NCBI GenBank assembly: GCA_963169105.1
Contig: OY720639.1
Coordinates: 94,190,559-94,254,558, forward strand
Direction: 5' to 3'
Origin: Ceriagrion tenellum
Taxonomy: Eukaryota > Arthropoda > Insecta > Odonata > Coenagrionidae
DNA length: 64,000 nucleotides
Below are positions 1-13,219 of the stretch, in pieces; positions within the stretch are counted from its first letter, which is position 1, and each line of letters begins with the position of its first letter. Under the pieces are notes generated by a model that was given only the letters and a program-made list of their open reading frames with translations, searched no databases and was not told where the DNA came from. A program made the position numbers and the translations under genes.

Positions 1-3000
1 ATAGATCTTGTGTCGCTCTTATCCAGATCTAGAATGGAATAGAATAAGTTTTATTATGCTCTGAGTTTCCTCATAAGAGCAAAAAAAACATCAAATTCTG
101 CTTTTAAGGAAAAAAAGAACAAAAAATATACACAGCCAACATCTCACAGTGATGGAAAACAAAAAATTCACAGCCACCGATAATTGACACTAAATACAAA
201 ATGGAAAATATTATATCAATCAGAAAGAAATTGGAAACAAGCAATAATTTCTCAGATAATTATGCAAAACGTACAGTTCTATAATAGGATTCAAATTTTA
301 GTTATAGACGTATATGCTCATTATAGTAATAATTAAATAGTTACAGACCTACAAACGGAACGCGATGAAGTGGTTCGAAGTAAGCCGATCGAGCAAGTTT
401 TCGCTTCTCAAATTGTCCAATGAATTTGTTCTCATGAAAAAGTAAATCTCACCTTCATCTTTTAAATAATACCATGGCATCAGCAACTTGTGTACCTGAT
501 TTTTGAAATAATATCCAAAACAATAGAAAACGAATTTTCCAAACGCTATGGTACGGCTAAACACTCCAGAGATGCGTCAGGTAATTAAAAAAGTGAGGTA
601 ATTCTGGCAATACATCGCATCATAACTTTAATAGCGTGTAGTTCGTATGCTTGACTATAAAAATAATTTAAATACCTACCGTAATTCTTTTATAAAAATA
701 GCAAAAAAATTTTCAGTCAACGTACAGTGTGAAACAACTCGATTCAATACCATATCATATCAATATTTACTTATTTACTGATTTCAATAATATAAACAAA
801 CTTTTTGCCTAATTAATACTACTTTATTTACATCACACTTCTAAAAACTACTGAAATATAAAAAAGAAATTTTAATTATGGAGTTTATTACGACTTAGAA
901 AAAACAACTATATTTCTTGTTAATCTGAAATTCGTGGAAAATAAACTTTTCCTTTGCATCCTCCGCCGCCGCCGTAGGTGTATGGCTGAGCGTTTTAAGA
1001 CACCGAATATATTATGAGAGCAAAAAAGAAAATAGAAGCGGAGAATACAAAGAAGGATCTCATGCTAATTTAGTGCTCCGATCTGGTTAGTCAAAGTAAC
1101 TTAAGGTGCGAGGAAGGAAAAACTTTTTTTAAGCAATCATTTTGACAGTGCTTCATTCTCATGTGATCACTTGTATCAGTTCTAGGGATTACTTTGGTGT
1201 AAAAATAGCCTGTGTTACATACACTCGTCTGATCAACATTTTTCAAATAACCTAACCTGTATTACACCCACTGTTTGCTTGATGCTTTTAGTAGAATAAC
1301 ATGCGGATTTCGTTGTCTATTTGGCGAATATCATCATTCAAAGCATGATCTATTAACTATGGAGAGACATCAAATAAACAGCGTAGCATTCTCTCACAGT
1401 CAATTTTTGCTAGACCGTGAGTAGCTTTCCTTGCACCATTCTTACATTCTTCACCATACATTTCCGCATCACATTAAGTCATTTTTTTTAAGTCATCAGG
1501 GAAAGCAAAGAGATCTACCGGCCGGCCAGCAAAGCTACTATCATCACAAGCCAGCAAACGCGAACGAAGACCCAAAAATATAGATATATCCAGATTGTAC
1601 TTATAAATAACTTCAGATAACAAGATTTCTAGGAAGGCACGTAGGACTTATATGTAATGCCCTAACGTCTCATTGGTAAGTAGACAAGAAAAGAGAAGCT
1701 AAATGAGAAAGATACCCTATCGAGTGGCACAATAGCTTCAGCTTCCTTCTGCTTATTCACCAAAATAACTATGACAAAACAAAGAACGAGCTACTAATCC
1801 CAAAGAATGACATATTTTAAAGACATCCCTTTTCTCTACTGAGTTTTGTCGCTATGGCTGGAGAAGTAATGCGCCCTGCCAGGCCCTAGAGCCTGCGCTC
1901 TTGCAGTAGATTAGAAGCAGTCTTTAGGCTCAAATTACAGTGCTCTTGGCTAAGGTACATACTTCAGGGAAGACTTCATTTTTCTACAGGGCAAACCTTT
2001 AACTATTTATGGCGATGATGATTCGTAAAGGAGCGGCATCGCCATTTTTACATTTAAACCTCAGAATACTTTCAACTGCTCAGCTATTTTCTTTGGATCA
2101 GCCAAGCTTTTCGCAGGTTTTAAGGAAAAAAACTTGCATTGCGCTTAACAGAGTATTTACGGAAGGTAGCTACTGATTGCAACTTATTTCTCCGCAGTAT
2201 CTCTGGAAACATCAGGCATTAGTTTGTAACCTAATTTCACTATTTTTGACTTCAACGATTCGGTAATTATTCGTGCTGAAGGAGAAAAGTATAATGTCGT
2301 AGGGGGTTAGTCATAATCATAGTCGAGGCAAATCAACAGCCATGCGAAATTTCCGGCAAACAGCCTTTAGCAATATTCTCACCTATCTAAAAACATATAA
2401 TGATGGCACAGAAAATAGTTTAATCTACCGATGTATAATACTGATGAACACATTCGTGACAAGGCCGACAATTTACACCAATTTCACTTTTTTTCAAAAT
2501 AACCTCACGAAACTCAGACTTCCAAGTGAATAGAAAATTCAAGTGAGCCAAGAGCGGAGAAATGCGATGCACTTGACTAAAAACTGTAATTACCTGCCTC
2601 CTTTCTGAGAGGTTCCGCAGATTGCTGCAGCGAGTGGAAATATCGGTTTCCGTTTAAAGGTCGCGGTTGTGAGATCGGACGACGTTGTCTCGCGTTGTAC
2701 ATGCCAAAAAGCCTTTTCCCCGAACATCGTATAATACGGAACGAGAACTGAACTTAATTTTGAATGCGGGTTAAGGTAGTTGGAGCGAGATCCTCGGCAT
2801 AATAGAGACCATATTCAACTTTTACGTTTTAATTTAACCAGCTTTAAGAAGCATGAATTAAATACTGTATTAGTAACCGTGCAATTATGTACTTCTATGT
2901 GGCTGAAATTCTCATAAAATAATTTTTTTAAATTATGTCCTTCACTTGGCTAGTTTTTTCTCGCGGTATGTTTTAAAATTCCTTCACAACCGATAATTTT

Positions 3001-3104
3001 ACCATTACAAATGAATGGTATATGATATATAAAAAAAATAGTTGAGAAAACATAAAGACTTTACGCTGTTAATTTTTGACGAGATATAGGCGCCAAAAGT
3101 TCTC
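1..3104. other. Unassigned AT-rich intergenic DNA
   Basis: I see no coding potential, RNA gene or recognisable mobile element here. Frames are short and use no family motifs. Small landmarks are a (CCG)-type run near 961-973 and a somewhat CpG-richer patch at about 2590-2720, which could be unmethylated or regulatory but has no diagnostic motif. Confidence 0.5.
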
Positions 3105-3549
3105 TATCTAACCTTTCCAGAGATTACTGAACCTTACTGCACTTCTTTCCGAATTATGTAAAAAATAATAGACATTTTACATTGAAAATGGTATGTGTAG
3201 CACTATAGAGAGACATTATGTTCAAAGGCCGCTTCACACGGTACATTTTATTGTACAAACGAATGTACCATAGAATGTACAAGAAACTGAATGGAAATAG
3301 AGAAGGTTCTATTTCCCGTTAAGTCATTCAGGCAATCATACAATTTTCCGCTTTACACGGTACAACTTTTCTCATGCAAGAGTTCATACATTCATTTGTA
3401 CAATAAAATGTACCGTGTGAAGCGGCCTTTAAACATAATGTCTCTCTAGAGTGCTACACATACCATTTTCAATGTAAAATGTCTATTATTTTATACATAA
3501 TTCGGAAAGAAGTGCAGTAAGGTTCAGTAATCTCTGGAAAGGTTAGATA
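3105..3549. mobile_element. Fold-back MITE with about 165-bp terminal inverted repeats and TA flanks
   Basis: The segment starts with TATCTAACCTTTCC and ends with its reverse complement. The two arms, about 3105-3270 and 3385-3549, match over some 165 bp with only a few mismatches. TA is present at both outer edges, consistent with a TA target-site duplication of the Tc1/mariner-like kind. Inside each arm is a block reading CCGCTTCACACGGTACA, and a third, diverged copy of that block lies near the centre (about 3349-3365). There is no transposase frame, so it would be a non-autonomous element. The superfamily is inferred only from the TA flanks. Confidence 0.85.
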
Positions 3550-4281
3550 TTTTTCATTACCACGAGACCAAATTCATTGATTTATAGATGAAATGATATC
3601 TTGCTCTAACGTAACGAAGATTTTTTCCGAAAGTTGCGGCATGGCCACGTGTGGCATATTGCCCTCCAAGGTGGTCGGAGCTATATTTGTTTATGAACAG
3701 ATTTGGGTGAAATTTTACACACGCATCCCTCGAAACCAAATCGGTGACATTTCAGTAAGATGAACAGATAAGAGCGAAAGAAATCCGTGTCACCAATCTG
3801 GTTTTGAGGAAATTTAATGCTGTTTCAACACATACCCTTACCGCAACTGACATATTTGTCGAAATTAATTCGCTAAAATGTGTACAGATTTTTCAATAAA
3901 CGCGAAAAAATACGTTTAGTATTATTATTATTATTATTATCTGTGCATTACTTCAGTGAAGTTCCCCTCCGTGTCCTCGGCAAGCATCGGGTTTCATTGC
4001 CGTCGTAATGGCCGAGTACTCGAGAGGGGTTTGCCAGTTATCGCAATCCCAAATTGTTTAAATTAAGTCGAACATTTTAAAATATAACTTCTATATCACA
4101 CACAATACGACATGTATGATAATTTTCACCGGAAAAATAGATTTACTTAAGTTTACTCCATGATTTTTTTGCGACATACTTGAAGAGTTACCAAAACGTG
4201 CTTTTTATAACCCACAATTACCGCTTTAGCTATCTAAAAGCAGGTGATGATTAGTATTTTGGTTTACGATTCCAAAATGTG
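3550..4281. other. Unassigned intergenic DNA with an (ATT)n run
   Basis: Nothing is recognised apart from the ATT microsatellite at 3918-3940 and a weak tRNA-Ser-like string near 4008-4050, which I rejected. Confidence 0.5.
3918..3940. repeat. (ATT)n microsatellite
   Basis: About seven uninterrupted ATT units. Confidence 0.95.
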
Positions 4282-4608
4282 CAGTAAGTCCTCGATTTAC
4301 GTTGGAGAAGCGTGTTGAAGATGAGCGACGTAAGTCGAACAACGTAAAACAGATCCAGATAATCGTGACCACCTAAATTCCGCAATAAATCAAGGCGTTA
4401 ATTTCAAAATTCCTTTTGCCTTTGTCCAGGAAATAATAGCTATTTTTGATAGGATGATTATGTCTTAACCATCAAGAAAACGAAAGCATATGAACATACG
4501 GTCTATTTTATTAGCATTAAACGGAAAATTTTTCCTACGACCCTTTTCAGGATGGACGTAACATCCAATCAGATGTAAATCGAAACGACGCACACCGAGG
4601 ACTTACTA
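4282..4608. mobile_element. Degenerate pogo/Tigger-like MITE
   Basis: The left end reads CAGTAAGTCCTCGATTTACG. The right end, on the reverse complement, reads TAGTAAGTCCTCGGTGTGCG followed by a second GATTTAC block. Ends of the form CAGTNNGTCCTCGNTTTACG resemble pogo/Tigger-type terminal repeats. The right terminal base is changed and the flanking TA survives only on the right. No transposase frame is seen in about 330 bp, so this would be an old non-autonomous copy. The family assignment rests on the terminal sequence alone. Confidence 0.5.
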
Positions 4609-7600
4609 TATTACGGAGAAGAGAATCGGCGAGCGAGAGTTAGTTCTGTAATTTAGAATCTCAAAAAATCAAGTCGACACCGTTACAAAGAAAACTAGGT
4701 ACCCATAAAACTTTTTGGGTATACTCTTATGTTGAGGTGTTATCTCTAAGGTCAAAATTGAAATAACGTTTGATTGAACATTTTAAACTTCCACACCTTA
4801 AACACGAATTTAAAAAAAGGCACACAGGTTCCTTGAGACCCAGAAGGGATCAACGGAGTATAGCATTGAGATCACGAAGTATTAAGAACCCAAAAGAAGG
4901 GAATTTTGTGGTTATGACTTAATTTCATAACAAAAGCATTGCATTTGTTATGAAACCCTCTCCTTTTTTTGTTATTTCAAAGAACATACTCATGATAAAG
5001 ACGTGTAATTTTCTAGCTTCCGGCGAAGAAAAACATATAATTTGCTTTAATTTTGTATTTGATTCGATTCGCTTCGTAGATGACAAAAATTTGAATTTTT
5101 TGATACAAAATTGTCAATTTTAGCGGGATTTTTTTAGCAATAAAAACATCTACTTTATTGTCAAGCCTTATAAATTTTAATTGGGAACTTTTTCCCGAGG
5201 CAATTATGGCTCTAATGTTTGTGGCTGCTGATGAAATAATTTGATGCCGACCTCCCATTAATAATTCATTTATTTAGATTTCAATGCTATATGGAGAAAT
5301 GGGGCCGATTCCGTAGTTTTCCAAAACCTTAAGAAAAACCCCGAATGATTTCAGCTGGCTCTAGGAACACGTGCGGCATTGTAACACCAAGATAATAAGT
5401 GAAATTTGTTTCATTTAGGGTCAATTTAGTCGGACGAATCGTTCACTCGTTACAGGAAATAGCCCAGTTTTAAAACCCGTAAGCCGATACTCCACAGAAT
5501 CAATTAGCTTGCGTAATGCTTTCACAACTATTGCATTACAGAGGTTTACATCCTTTTGAACCTTTTCACCCGTGAGTTTTGTGAGGTGTGCAATCACATT
5601 ACGTTAATTGCATCCTTATACGGACCAGTGAGGGCACTGCGGGTGAGATTGATGTATTGAGGCTTCAAAGTAGCTCTTTTGAAAACTCTGGCCAATTATG
5701 TGGGGCGCAGCTTTTGTCTAGGCCGACGTTTTGGACGTTCTGCCACTCACCTCTGCAGAGGATTAAAAAAAAAATAACACGGGAAAGGGGAGCTTCGAGG
5801 CCACAGCCACGATTAAATTTCATAAGGCATCGTTAATGGCCGGGGACGAAATAAGAGATTGATTACGCTCAGGCATGAGATTGGCAGGTATCAAAATTAG
5901 ATTTTAATTGAAATATTCTCTCCAAGCGGAGGGATATACTGAGCAAAGCGGCACCACCTGGACTCTTTTTCATTTAGCGGAACAGATCGATCCCGCAAGG
6001 GTAAAATCACGCTTTTTAGATCGTGATCGTTACTTTCTTTCGTTTTACGACAGCTTTGTTCACGCTTATCCCAATCGAGTGGAATAAACGTTAATTCAAC
6101 AGTTTTCCCTAGGAGAGATAAATACAAAGAATCGACGGAGAATAAAATTGGAATCTGGATTTCTTCTGGATGGTTTCACGATGAACTTATAAGTAAATTA
6201 ATGAATTCTTTTTTAAACATCATATTACGCTATTTTATTTTCACTAGACATCGTTAATTTTTTTACTTATCCTCAAACAACTCTCAACTGAGGGAATTAT
6301 GATTTAATTTTTACAAATTTAGAACGCACTTGTATTATTTTTGGAATTATCATAGGAAGATATTTAGCTTTGTAAAACATGAACAGACGAAAGTTTAAAA
6401 GATCCAAGAGATACGTTTACAAAGAAAAAAGTATTACGTCCAACGGGGAAATTTTTCATGTTATTTGTACGCATCATGTGTAGCAATTTTGATTAATTAA
6501 ATGTAATGAAGATGAAGGGATTATCAATGAACTTTTACAAGCGTATTCTCCATAGTTAAATACACGCGAGGAAAAATACCAATGAGGATGCCTTAAAAGA
6601 ATGATCAATGAAAAAATGTTGCCTAAAATATTTCAAAACGCCTAATATTTTAGAGTTAATAGCATTCAGCAGCAAAAGAATTGAGTTTATACTCAAGATA
6701 ATGCATTCCCAGCAACTGCATTGAAAATTTGAGATGAAGTTACACATTGTCAGCTTCCACCTACGATGAATTGCACTGAATATAACGTCAAATTATTGTA
6801 AAACCATTAGATAATATGAATAAATACAGGCCGCGGACTATGACTTTATTACTCCTTCAATATAAAGCTATAGGATCGGTAATTTCTCTGGATCGATTAT
6901 TTAGTGTGGGAAAGGCTAGCCAGTACATTATGAAATATGATCTATATAAAAATATGATGTAAAAACTCTGGTAAGTCTCTACCACAAGGGACGGACATAG
7001 CATTGTTTTATCAATCAAAAGTAAGTTTTTATGGTAAAATTGCTAATATTCACCATTAAATTCAATGTTAGACAGAAAAATTCCTGGGCGCAAGTACTAG
7101 TTAATAATTTTAGCCTCAGCAGTGATTAGGGGCCTTTAAGCCTAATGGAACCCCAACTATTACTCTGAAATATATGACAATAAGAGGGTTTAATGGGCTC
7201 AACAAATAGATCTCATGATAAGTGCTAAAATATGCTAAAGCGATAAACTACGCATACTGATACGCCCTAGTTAGCAGAAACAATGTGACGTTCTAAATCC
7301 AGAATATGTAATAGCCGTGGAACGCACATCGTGGGGTTAGGATTAAGGTGAAATCTTACTAAAATTTGCCATTATCAACCATTAAATGAAGATACAATGA
7401 AAAATCAGTTTAAAAAAACATAAAAGGGGATCAAAAAATACCACAATGTAAGATTCAATAGAACTAGTTTCCATTAATTATTTTATTAAATATAACCCAT
7501 AAGAGGCTCCAGGCGAAATATGCCGTTTAAAGCCATTCACCAGTTTGCCAAGTAAATAAGCTTTTTTGAAATCGGAAAGAAATTGAGAATATTTCCCAAG

Positions 7601-9096
7601 AAAACGTAATTTTTGAGCTAATACGAAGCGTAGTAGAACATCGACCGCAAGAATTAAAGTTCCCATTGTTTTAGCCATCGGATGATAAAATCGACCCTTT
7701 AATCTCTAGTGCAAGTAATTTGAAAAAGCAAAAATAAACACCTATTCAACGATTCGAATGATATTCTTTTGGAAGTATACAACAGGGAATTTTAACGTTG
7801 CCTTTGCTCGTCCCAGTACTAAAATTAACCCAGGTAAAATTTCAAGATAACCAGTCGAGGCGCTCATGAGTGTATGAAGAATGTATACCCACTTCCAAAT
7901 TTACAATTATAGATTTTCAACATCAAAACCCAAACAAATTATAACCAGTGCCATTCAGAAAGTTGATGTTTTTTGCTAAGGATATGATTTAACTGAATAA
8001 AACATGCCCATTTTCCAGAATACCCAAAAAACACGATTTTCTAGAATAGCTTAAATGAATATGTCTACATTTATACGTGCGTCATAGCATTCCCCAAGCT
8101 TGTCACGGCCAAGAGTGACAAATTTCACATGAAGTTGGCTCTCAATCGTTAAATTCATATTGAACCTCTATTGCATATAATTTTGTGTACACCAGACATG
8201 AGAAGTCTATCCTGTGTGTCTTTGTCGCCGAAAAGAAACCTTGAATTAGATAGGGTGTGTAACATTGTGCTTGGTAGGGAACCTTGCAGGTAATTTGACA
8301 CCCTAAGATAAACGTAACCTAGGAATGGGATGGAGCACCAATTTGAATTGGATGGTCTTTCTGTTATTGCGGGGAAATCTGTTTCATATTTAAGGATTTT
8401 TGTTTCTTGCATTAGCCGCAGTACGGCTTATATTGGTCAAAATGGTAAAAATTTTAGCCCACGCGTTAACTAATACGTAGTTTGAAAAATACAGATTCCA
8501 CATGACATCTTTTGCGTTAAATCTTCATGGATACTATAATGTGATCGGTTATACCCCAGAAATTTTACAAGTCCTTCCCAGAGGTATAAAAATGGACGCT
8601 CTGAAGTTAATGAAAATTATTGGATACTACAAGAACCTTTGTACCGAATTATAAATTCCGCACCCCTTCAGACTCCTTTCCGATTAAATTTCCAAGTTAG
8701 AAAGAAGCCCGCCTCATCAGCTCTTGATCAACGTTCCCTCGCCTTTCGCAACCATCCCCGAGAGTTGGCATTTTCTTCACCTCTCCCGCATAGCTATCAC
8801 AACTATAAGCAAAAATATGCAAAAATTCTGTACTTGTCAACGCCGTAAAAATGTGTATCGTATTACATTTCATGAATAAAATACCGCAGAAAAGTACAAA
8901 GTAATTCACTATATTTAGGACAGGTACATCGAAAACTACTCCGAATTGACGTCTTCTACCGTCAAATTTGTTATTTATGAATATTAATACTCAGTACACA
9001 ATATCGCTTCCTCTTAGAAAACTGAAATTGTCGATTTAAGTGACCTACATTGCAAAATTAAGTGTATCAGGCGATATTTTGTGAAAATGGAGTACA
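4609..9096. other. Unassigned intergenic DNA
   Basis: A long AT-rich stretch with only short random-looking frames. A block at 5690-5765 contains CCGACGTTTTGG and may be a relic of the GAAACGTCGGC class of hammerhead-like repeats found elsewhere in the window, but the core is not intact. Otherwise I see nothing. Confidence 0.45.
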
Positions 9097-9213
9097 GATG
9101 CCATGATCTCACAATAAACGTTTTTGCTCACTTTCCACAGAATTTTATTCACCGTCCAAAGTTTTGACATGACCTATGCTATTTTCAAAGTTGTATTGTG
9201 AGATCATAGCATC
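9097..9213. repeat. Inverted repeat, 20-bp arms, about 77-bp loop
   Basis: GATGCCATGATCTCACAATA at 9097-9116 is the reverse complement, with one mismatch, of 9194-9213. It could be a small fold-back element remnant. No flanking duplication is visible. Confidence 0.7.
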
Positions 9214-12055
9214 GCAAAATTTAATTTTTATCTGTGATTTTAATGTGTTCTCAATCCAATTATTCTACCGTAAGAGCGATATCCGGCAACATGTATGCAT
9301 ACAATAATTTTATCTGCATATATTTTTGGGCATAACTTGCTTTTTAAAATCCACATTCTCACATGAAGCGAATAAGAAAACAAATGAAATGGCACTCTCT
9401 TCATCCTTACCCGCTCATTCTCGAATGGAGCAATGCCGTCGGGGCACAGTTTATTCCACCCTTTGGTCCAAGTCACCGAGTTCGTTTTTGCTCCACCTTT
9501 CGAAAAGCCTGCTGTTTTTTTAACGGCGTGGTTTTTTTATATCGTTCAGCGATCAAATTCTTTTCCGTAGTTCATTTTTCTTGCTCTTGTTTCAAAGAAT
9601 CGGAGTATGAAACTAAAAATAAAGGGACGGATTTCAGCGTTGCGTTCGAGGAAATAAAAAGTAAACACTCTAAATAGATGCAGATGGTGCTGTGTTTTTT
9701 TGTTAGCTTTCACGCTTTTACTATCTGCTCGCCTTGGCAGTTTTCGGAAAATACTATGGAATAAAGCCCCGAAAAAGATAACTACTCGCGTCTTTCATGT
9801 GTAACAGGGTCAAAGCCCTTTTCCAAACCCAGCGTTGGCTTTCGCAAACGATGGGTTTATTGCTGGCACAAATACCTTAAGTGAAGTGTTAGTCAATAAA
9901 ATAAAGTTAACCTGGCACTTATGAAACTCTTGCTCTGAAAATCTACCACGACAGGGTGTGATTATAGTCTAAAGCCCGACCCGTTGACCCGTTAAACCAA
10001 ACTAATTTGGTTTACAACTTCTTCACAAAGCGTGCCATCAACATGTATTTTAAGCACGAGCCTGAAATCCCAGGAAAGTCATTCATTAATTGTGAACAAA
10101 CAACGAGTATTCAGACCTTACTCCTCAGAGAAAGTCTAATATGTATTTTTCTTTTAATTTTAGATGTTTATGGTGGCTAAGCATAAGCATTTTTATTAAT
10201 AAGTAATACCGTAATACACTCTACAGTTTCAGGCTTCACTTCGTGGAAGTTAATAGTATCCAAATTTGTATTCTCTAAAAATGGATAATTCCGTAACATA
10301 ATATATTCAGTTAATTCATACTGAGTACAATGATTTAGTGAATGCATTAAAACATATTATTACGCAAAATTGAGGCGTTTTTCAGTGACTCTGAATAGCT
10401 TGACCCACCTTTCAGGATTTTAACCTCTTTACCTACATAGATTTGGTAGTTACTTCATATCGGAGAGTAGTTTTTGTAATGGTTCCTTTTAATACAAAAG
10501 GAGGAGCGGAAAGACGTGCTCCATTTAAGTCTTGAGGGAGCTAAATTAGGACGATACATTGGGATATTGTTCATCGAAGTGTAGAAACACAACAGGCAAC
10601 TAGAATACTGTCTCGACTAGTCCCGAAGTTCGGCATTTTGAACTACTTCCATTATTGCACGATATAATTTCTCAATTAAAACATGTAAAGTTATAGCTTA
10701 ACATATACATTCTCTTATGATTTAACATGATATTATCGGGAGTTGTATGTGACACGTCGTTAAAAGTTTACTTTTTGACGCCGAAGTTACAAAAATGGAT
10801 GTAACATGAACATCATGCTTAGGTCACGCTCCAAACTTAAGGAGAAAATTGTTGCAAATAATCTGAATATACATGCTTAATCACAATTGCTAAAACCTAT
10901 ATCAGAAACAACAGTTGCCCACTTGCCCATATGACACAACTTACCCCTGTCGCCACAAGCCCCGGTGTCCCATACTTGAAATAACTCGGGCACACGGAAG
11001 AAAGAGAATATATTATATTCAGAAAAATATTCCTAGATATTTTGAAAGCCAAGCCGTCTTCATCGGCGCGGTAGATGACTGATTACTCACCATCGAAACG
11101 TCCAGAAAATCATTCAATCGTATCCTGTCTTATTTTCCATTGCCATTGTTTTTCAAGCACAGTTTCTGGGAGGATATTTCCCTGGGAGGACTTCCCTCAT
11201 ATATATCACGGATATTTTTTCCTATTCACTTATTTTTCGCATTTTGGCGTGTGCTGTTCAATTGCGAACTAAACGTTTAACTCTCTAACGGCGCTCATCG
11301 TCAGGAGAAGAAGATACTCTCAATGTCCGTTCGGTCTTTATATACTATTCCGACCGTTGAGGTATATGGAGAGGGCGTTTCCTGTCGTATCCAATGCTAG
11401 ATGCTGTACGTTGGCATTGACTGTTCGCCATCTTTATTTACCCCGATTTTTCTTTAGCGCTAATGGAATGACACACTACTTTTGTAGTTTTGAGATGTAA
11501 TCCACTGATAACATACAAGAAATTAGCATGCCTTTCTATCTTTGATAAAGATTCTCCTTCAATATATTATTTGATTATTCAAATTAATAATAATACGCAT
11601 TATCGCTGATAACTGCAATAAAACCTATTCACTTCGTTAGAATGCATTCGAATTCACATACTTTTTTATTGATTTAAATTAATAATGATCGCATTCCCGG
11701 AGAAAACTATGATATAATCGAGTTAAACACGTATAACTAAAAAGCAATAAAAATTTCGAGAGTTACTTTCCATACGCTTAAAACAGATGGCGGATATTCT
11801 AGCTGCCCATCTCCTAGTTCGTTCATTCCGTCGCCTTTTCCTAAGGAAAGCTCAGGGATAACTGATATGGTTGTTACTTCGGTTGTCAGGCTACAGCTTT
11901 ATGACGAAGTGCCCTCTCTACCTTTCTCAATGATCCCAACGTAACGTTCTCGTGTCCGTTGAGGCTGATTGTTCAGCCGATTCAAAATTTTTAACGAACC
12001 CATTGCGAACCCAATACAACCGTATTGTATAACCCTGCTCTCTCCTTTCTTTCCT
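9214..12055. other. Unassigned intergenic DNA
   Basis: No gene is recognised. The only placed landmark is the 20-nt conserved motif at 10228-10248 (separate entry). A frame of about 100 codons at 9363-9677 shows no family features and sits in ordinary AT-rich sequence. Confidence 0.45.
10228..10248 (+). repeat. Solitary copy of the HHR-element-associated motif
   Basis: It reads TTCAGGCTTCACTTCGTGG plus AA. The same motif, or its reverse complement, occurs at or near ten hammerhead-like elements in this window. The following bases (AAATTTGTATTCTCTAAA) also match DNA flanking the 57.2-kb HHR element, so this is probably a truncated end of one such element. Confidence 0.6.
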
Positions 12056-12722
12056 ATGGATAGATGGACTGAATAATAATAATAAACTCGTTTATTATTC
12101 TAGGAGTGAACTCCTTTGGAACATAGAAATGATATACAGTGGTGAGCAAGACAATTAGTATGGGAATAAGCCAAACAGGAAACAAAAAAGGGAAGTTGTC
12201 ATATGAATTGCTAACAATAGACATATACAACAGTATCATTTAGCAATGCGGAAAAAAAACTGAATTTCTTCTTCTAACAGAAAAACGAACATTAAACATA
12301 TCAATAAACAAGTAACAACTTTTAAAAAGAAAATTTAGCTTAACAAATGAAAAGGAAAAAAAATCACATCAATGAACTGATGAAATCATCAATGGACATT
12401 AATCACATCAATGAACTGATAAATGAGTTACATGGTCAGCATTTATGGTCAGCATTCCGGAAAGTAAGTGTATGATAATCTTTCTCTTAAATATTACCAG
12501 TGATGCACTGTCTTTTCCAAGTTTAGGCAAGTCATTCCACAGCTTTGAGGCAACAACTGTAAACGATTTCTGGACTGTAGCTGTCCGGAACTGGGGGGGA
12601 TACAAAAAACAGCGGTCTTGTCTAGTAACAACATTAGTGTATTTACTACTTGGGAGAAAAAGATCCATTATATACTGAGGGCTCCCATATTTGAGGAGAT
12701 TGAACATGAAGCAGGCCATGTG
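12056..12722 (-). mobile_element. 5'-truncated non-LTR retrotransposon (RT C-terminus and 3' UTR)
   Basis: On the minus strand a frame of 103 codons (12719-12408) ends in the block common to the C-termini of Jockey/CR1-like reverse transcriptases: FRTATVQKSF, then SKLWNDLPKL, then FKRKI. This region follows the RT thumb. Downstream comes a 3' UTR ending near 12070 in a short TTATT-type repeat (AATAATAATAATAA on the plus strand), a usual LINE 3' tail. Catalytic RT and endonuclease domains are missing, so it is a dead 5'-truncated copy. The exact clade is not resolved. Confidence 0.8.
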
Positions 12723-12968
12723 GACGAATTAGTGCATGTACAGGTTGAATATCTACCATCTGTTTGAAATTTAAGGCAAATAACTAATCAAACACACATT
12801 GTTTAATTAGTACTATGGCTTCTACTCCATTTTACCCTAGTTTTTAGTGAGAATGCGGATTATGTGTTATTAAATAAATTAACAATATATGTAAGGAGAA
12901 CTTTTGGAGAAGTAAGTGCATATTATAATGGAAACAACAATTGCACTTTTCCACAGATATTTTAACGA

Positions 12969-13006
12969 GTACAACGCGTTTCAGCTCACGAAGCCATCAT
13001 CAGGTA
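12969..13006 (-). ncRNA. Hammerhead ribozyme motif, intact core
   Basis: On the minus strand the order is GTAC, CTGATGA, T, stem II GGCT/AGCT around a TCGTG loop, GAAAC, GC, GTT, GTAC. Stem I is GUAC paired with GUAC (4 bp). Stem III is A-U plus C-G with a 2-nt loop. All conserved core bases of the hammerhead (C3 to A9, G12 to A15.1, U16.1) are present, and the predicted cleavage is after GUU, between plus-strand positions 12973 and 12972. Very short stem III is typical of hammerheads reported in Penelope-like elements. Activity is inferred, not shown. Confidence 0.75.
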
Positions 13007-13182
13007 CAACGCACATTAAGCAGCGGGCACATCACATTTATACATTGGACATATTTGATGAAGGGGCTGGGGAGCAGAAGTAAGGCAGGAGAAGTGGCAG
13101 GTAAAGGGGAAAAAAATCCAAGAAAACATCAGAAAAAACCAAGGCTAGGAGGGGGGATAAAGTAACGGGGAAGGCATGTCTT

Positions 13183-13219
13183 GTACGTGATGATGGCTCT
13201 GTGAGCTGAAACGCGTCGA
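13183..13219 (+). ncRNA. Hammerhead-like motif with C3 to G change
   Basis: It reads GTAC, GTGATGA, T, GGCTC-TGT-GAGCT, GAAAC, GC, GTC. Stem II is 5 bp, and GAAA and GUC are intact. The first core base is G instead of C with no matching change at G8, and stem I is poor, so it is probably inactive. It is the partner of the motif at 12969-13006, in the opposite orientation. Confidence 0.65.

Noticed and set aside
4005..4052. tRNA-Ser/Leu-like string GTCGTAATGGCCGAGTACTC
   Set aside because: No B box and no closing arms, so the resemblance is too short.
9363..9677. 104-codon plus-strand frame
   Set aside because: Cys/Phe-rich without a signal or domain I can recognise, with an overlapping frame of similar length. 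Chance is likely.
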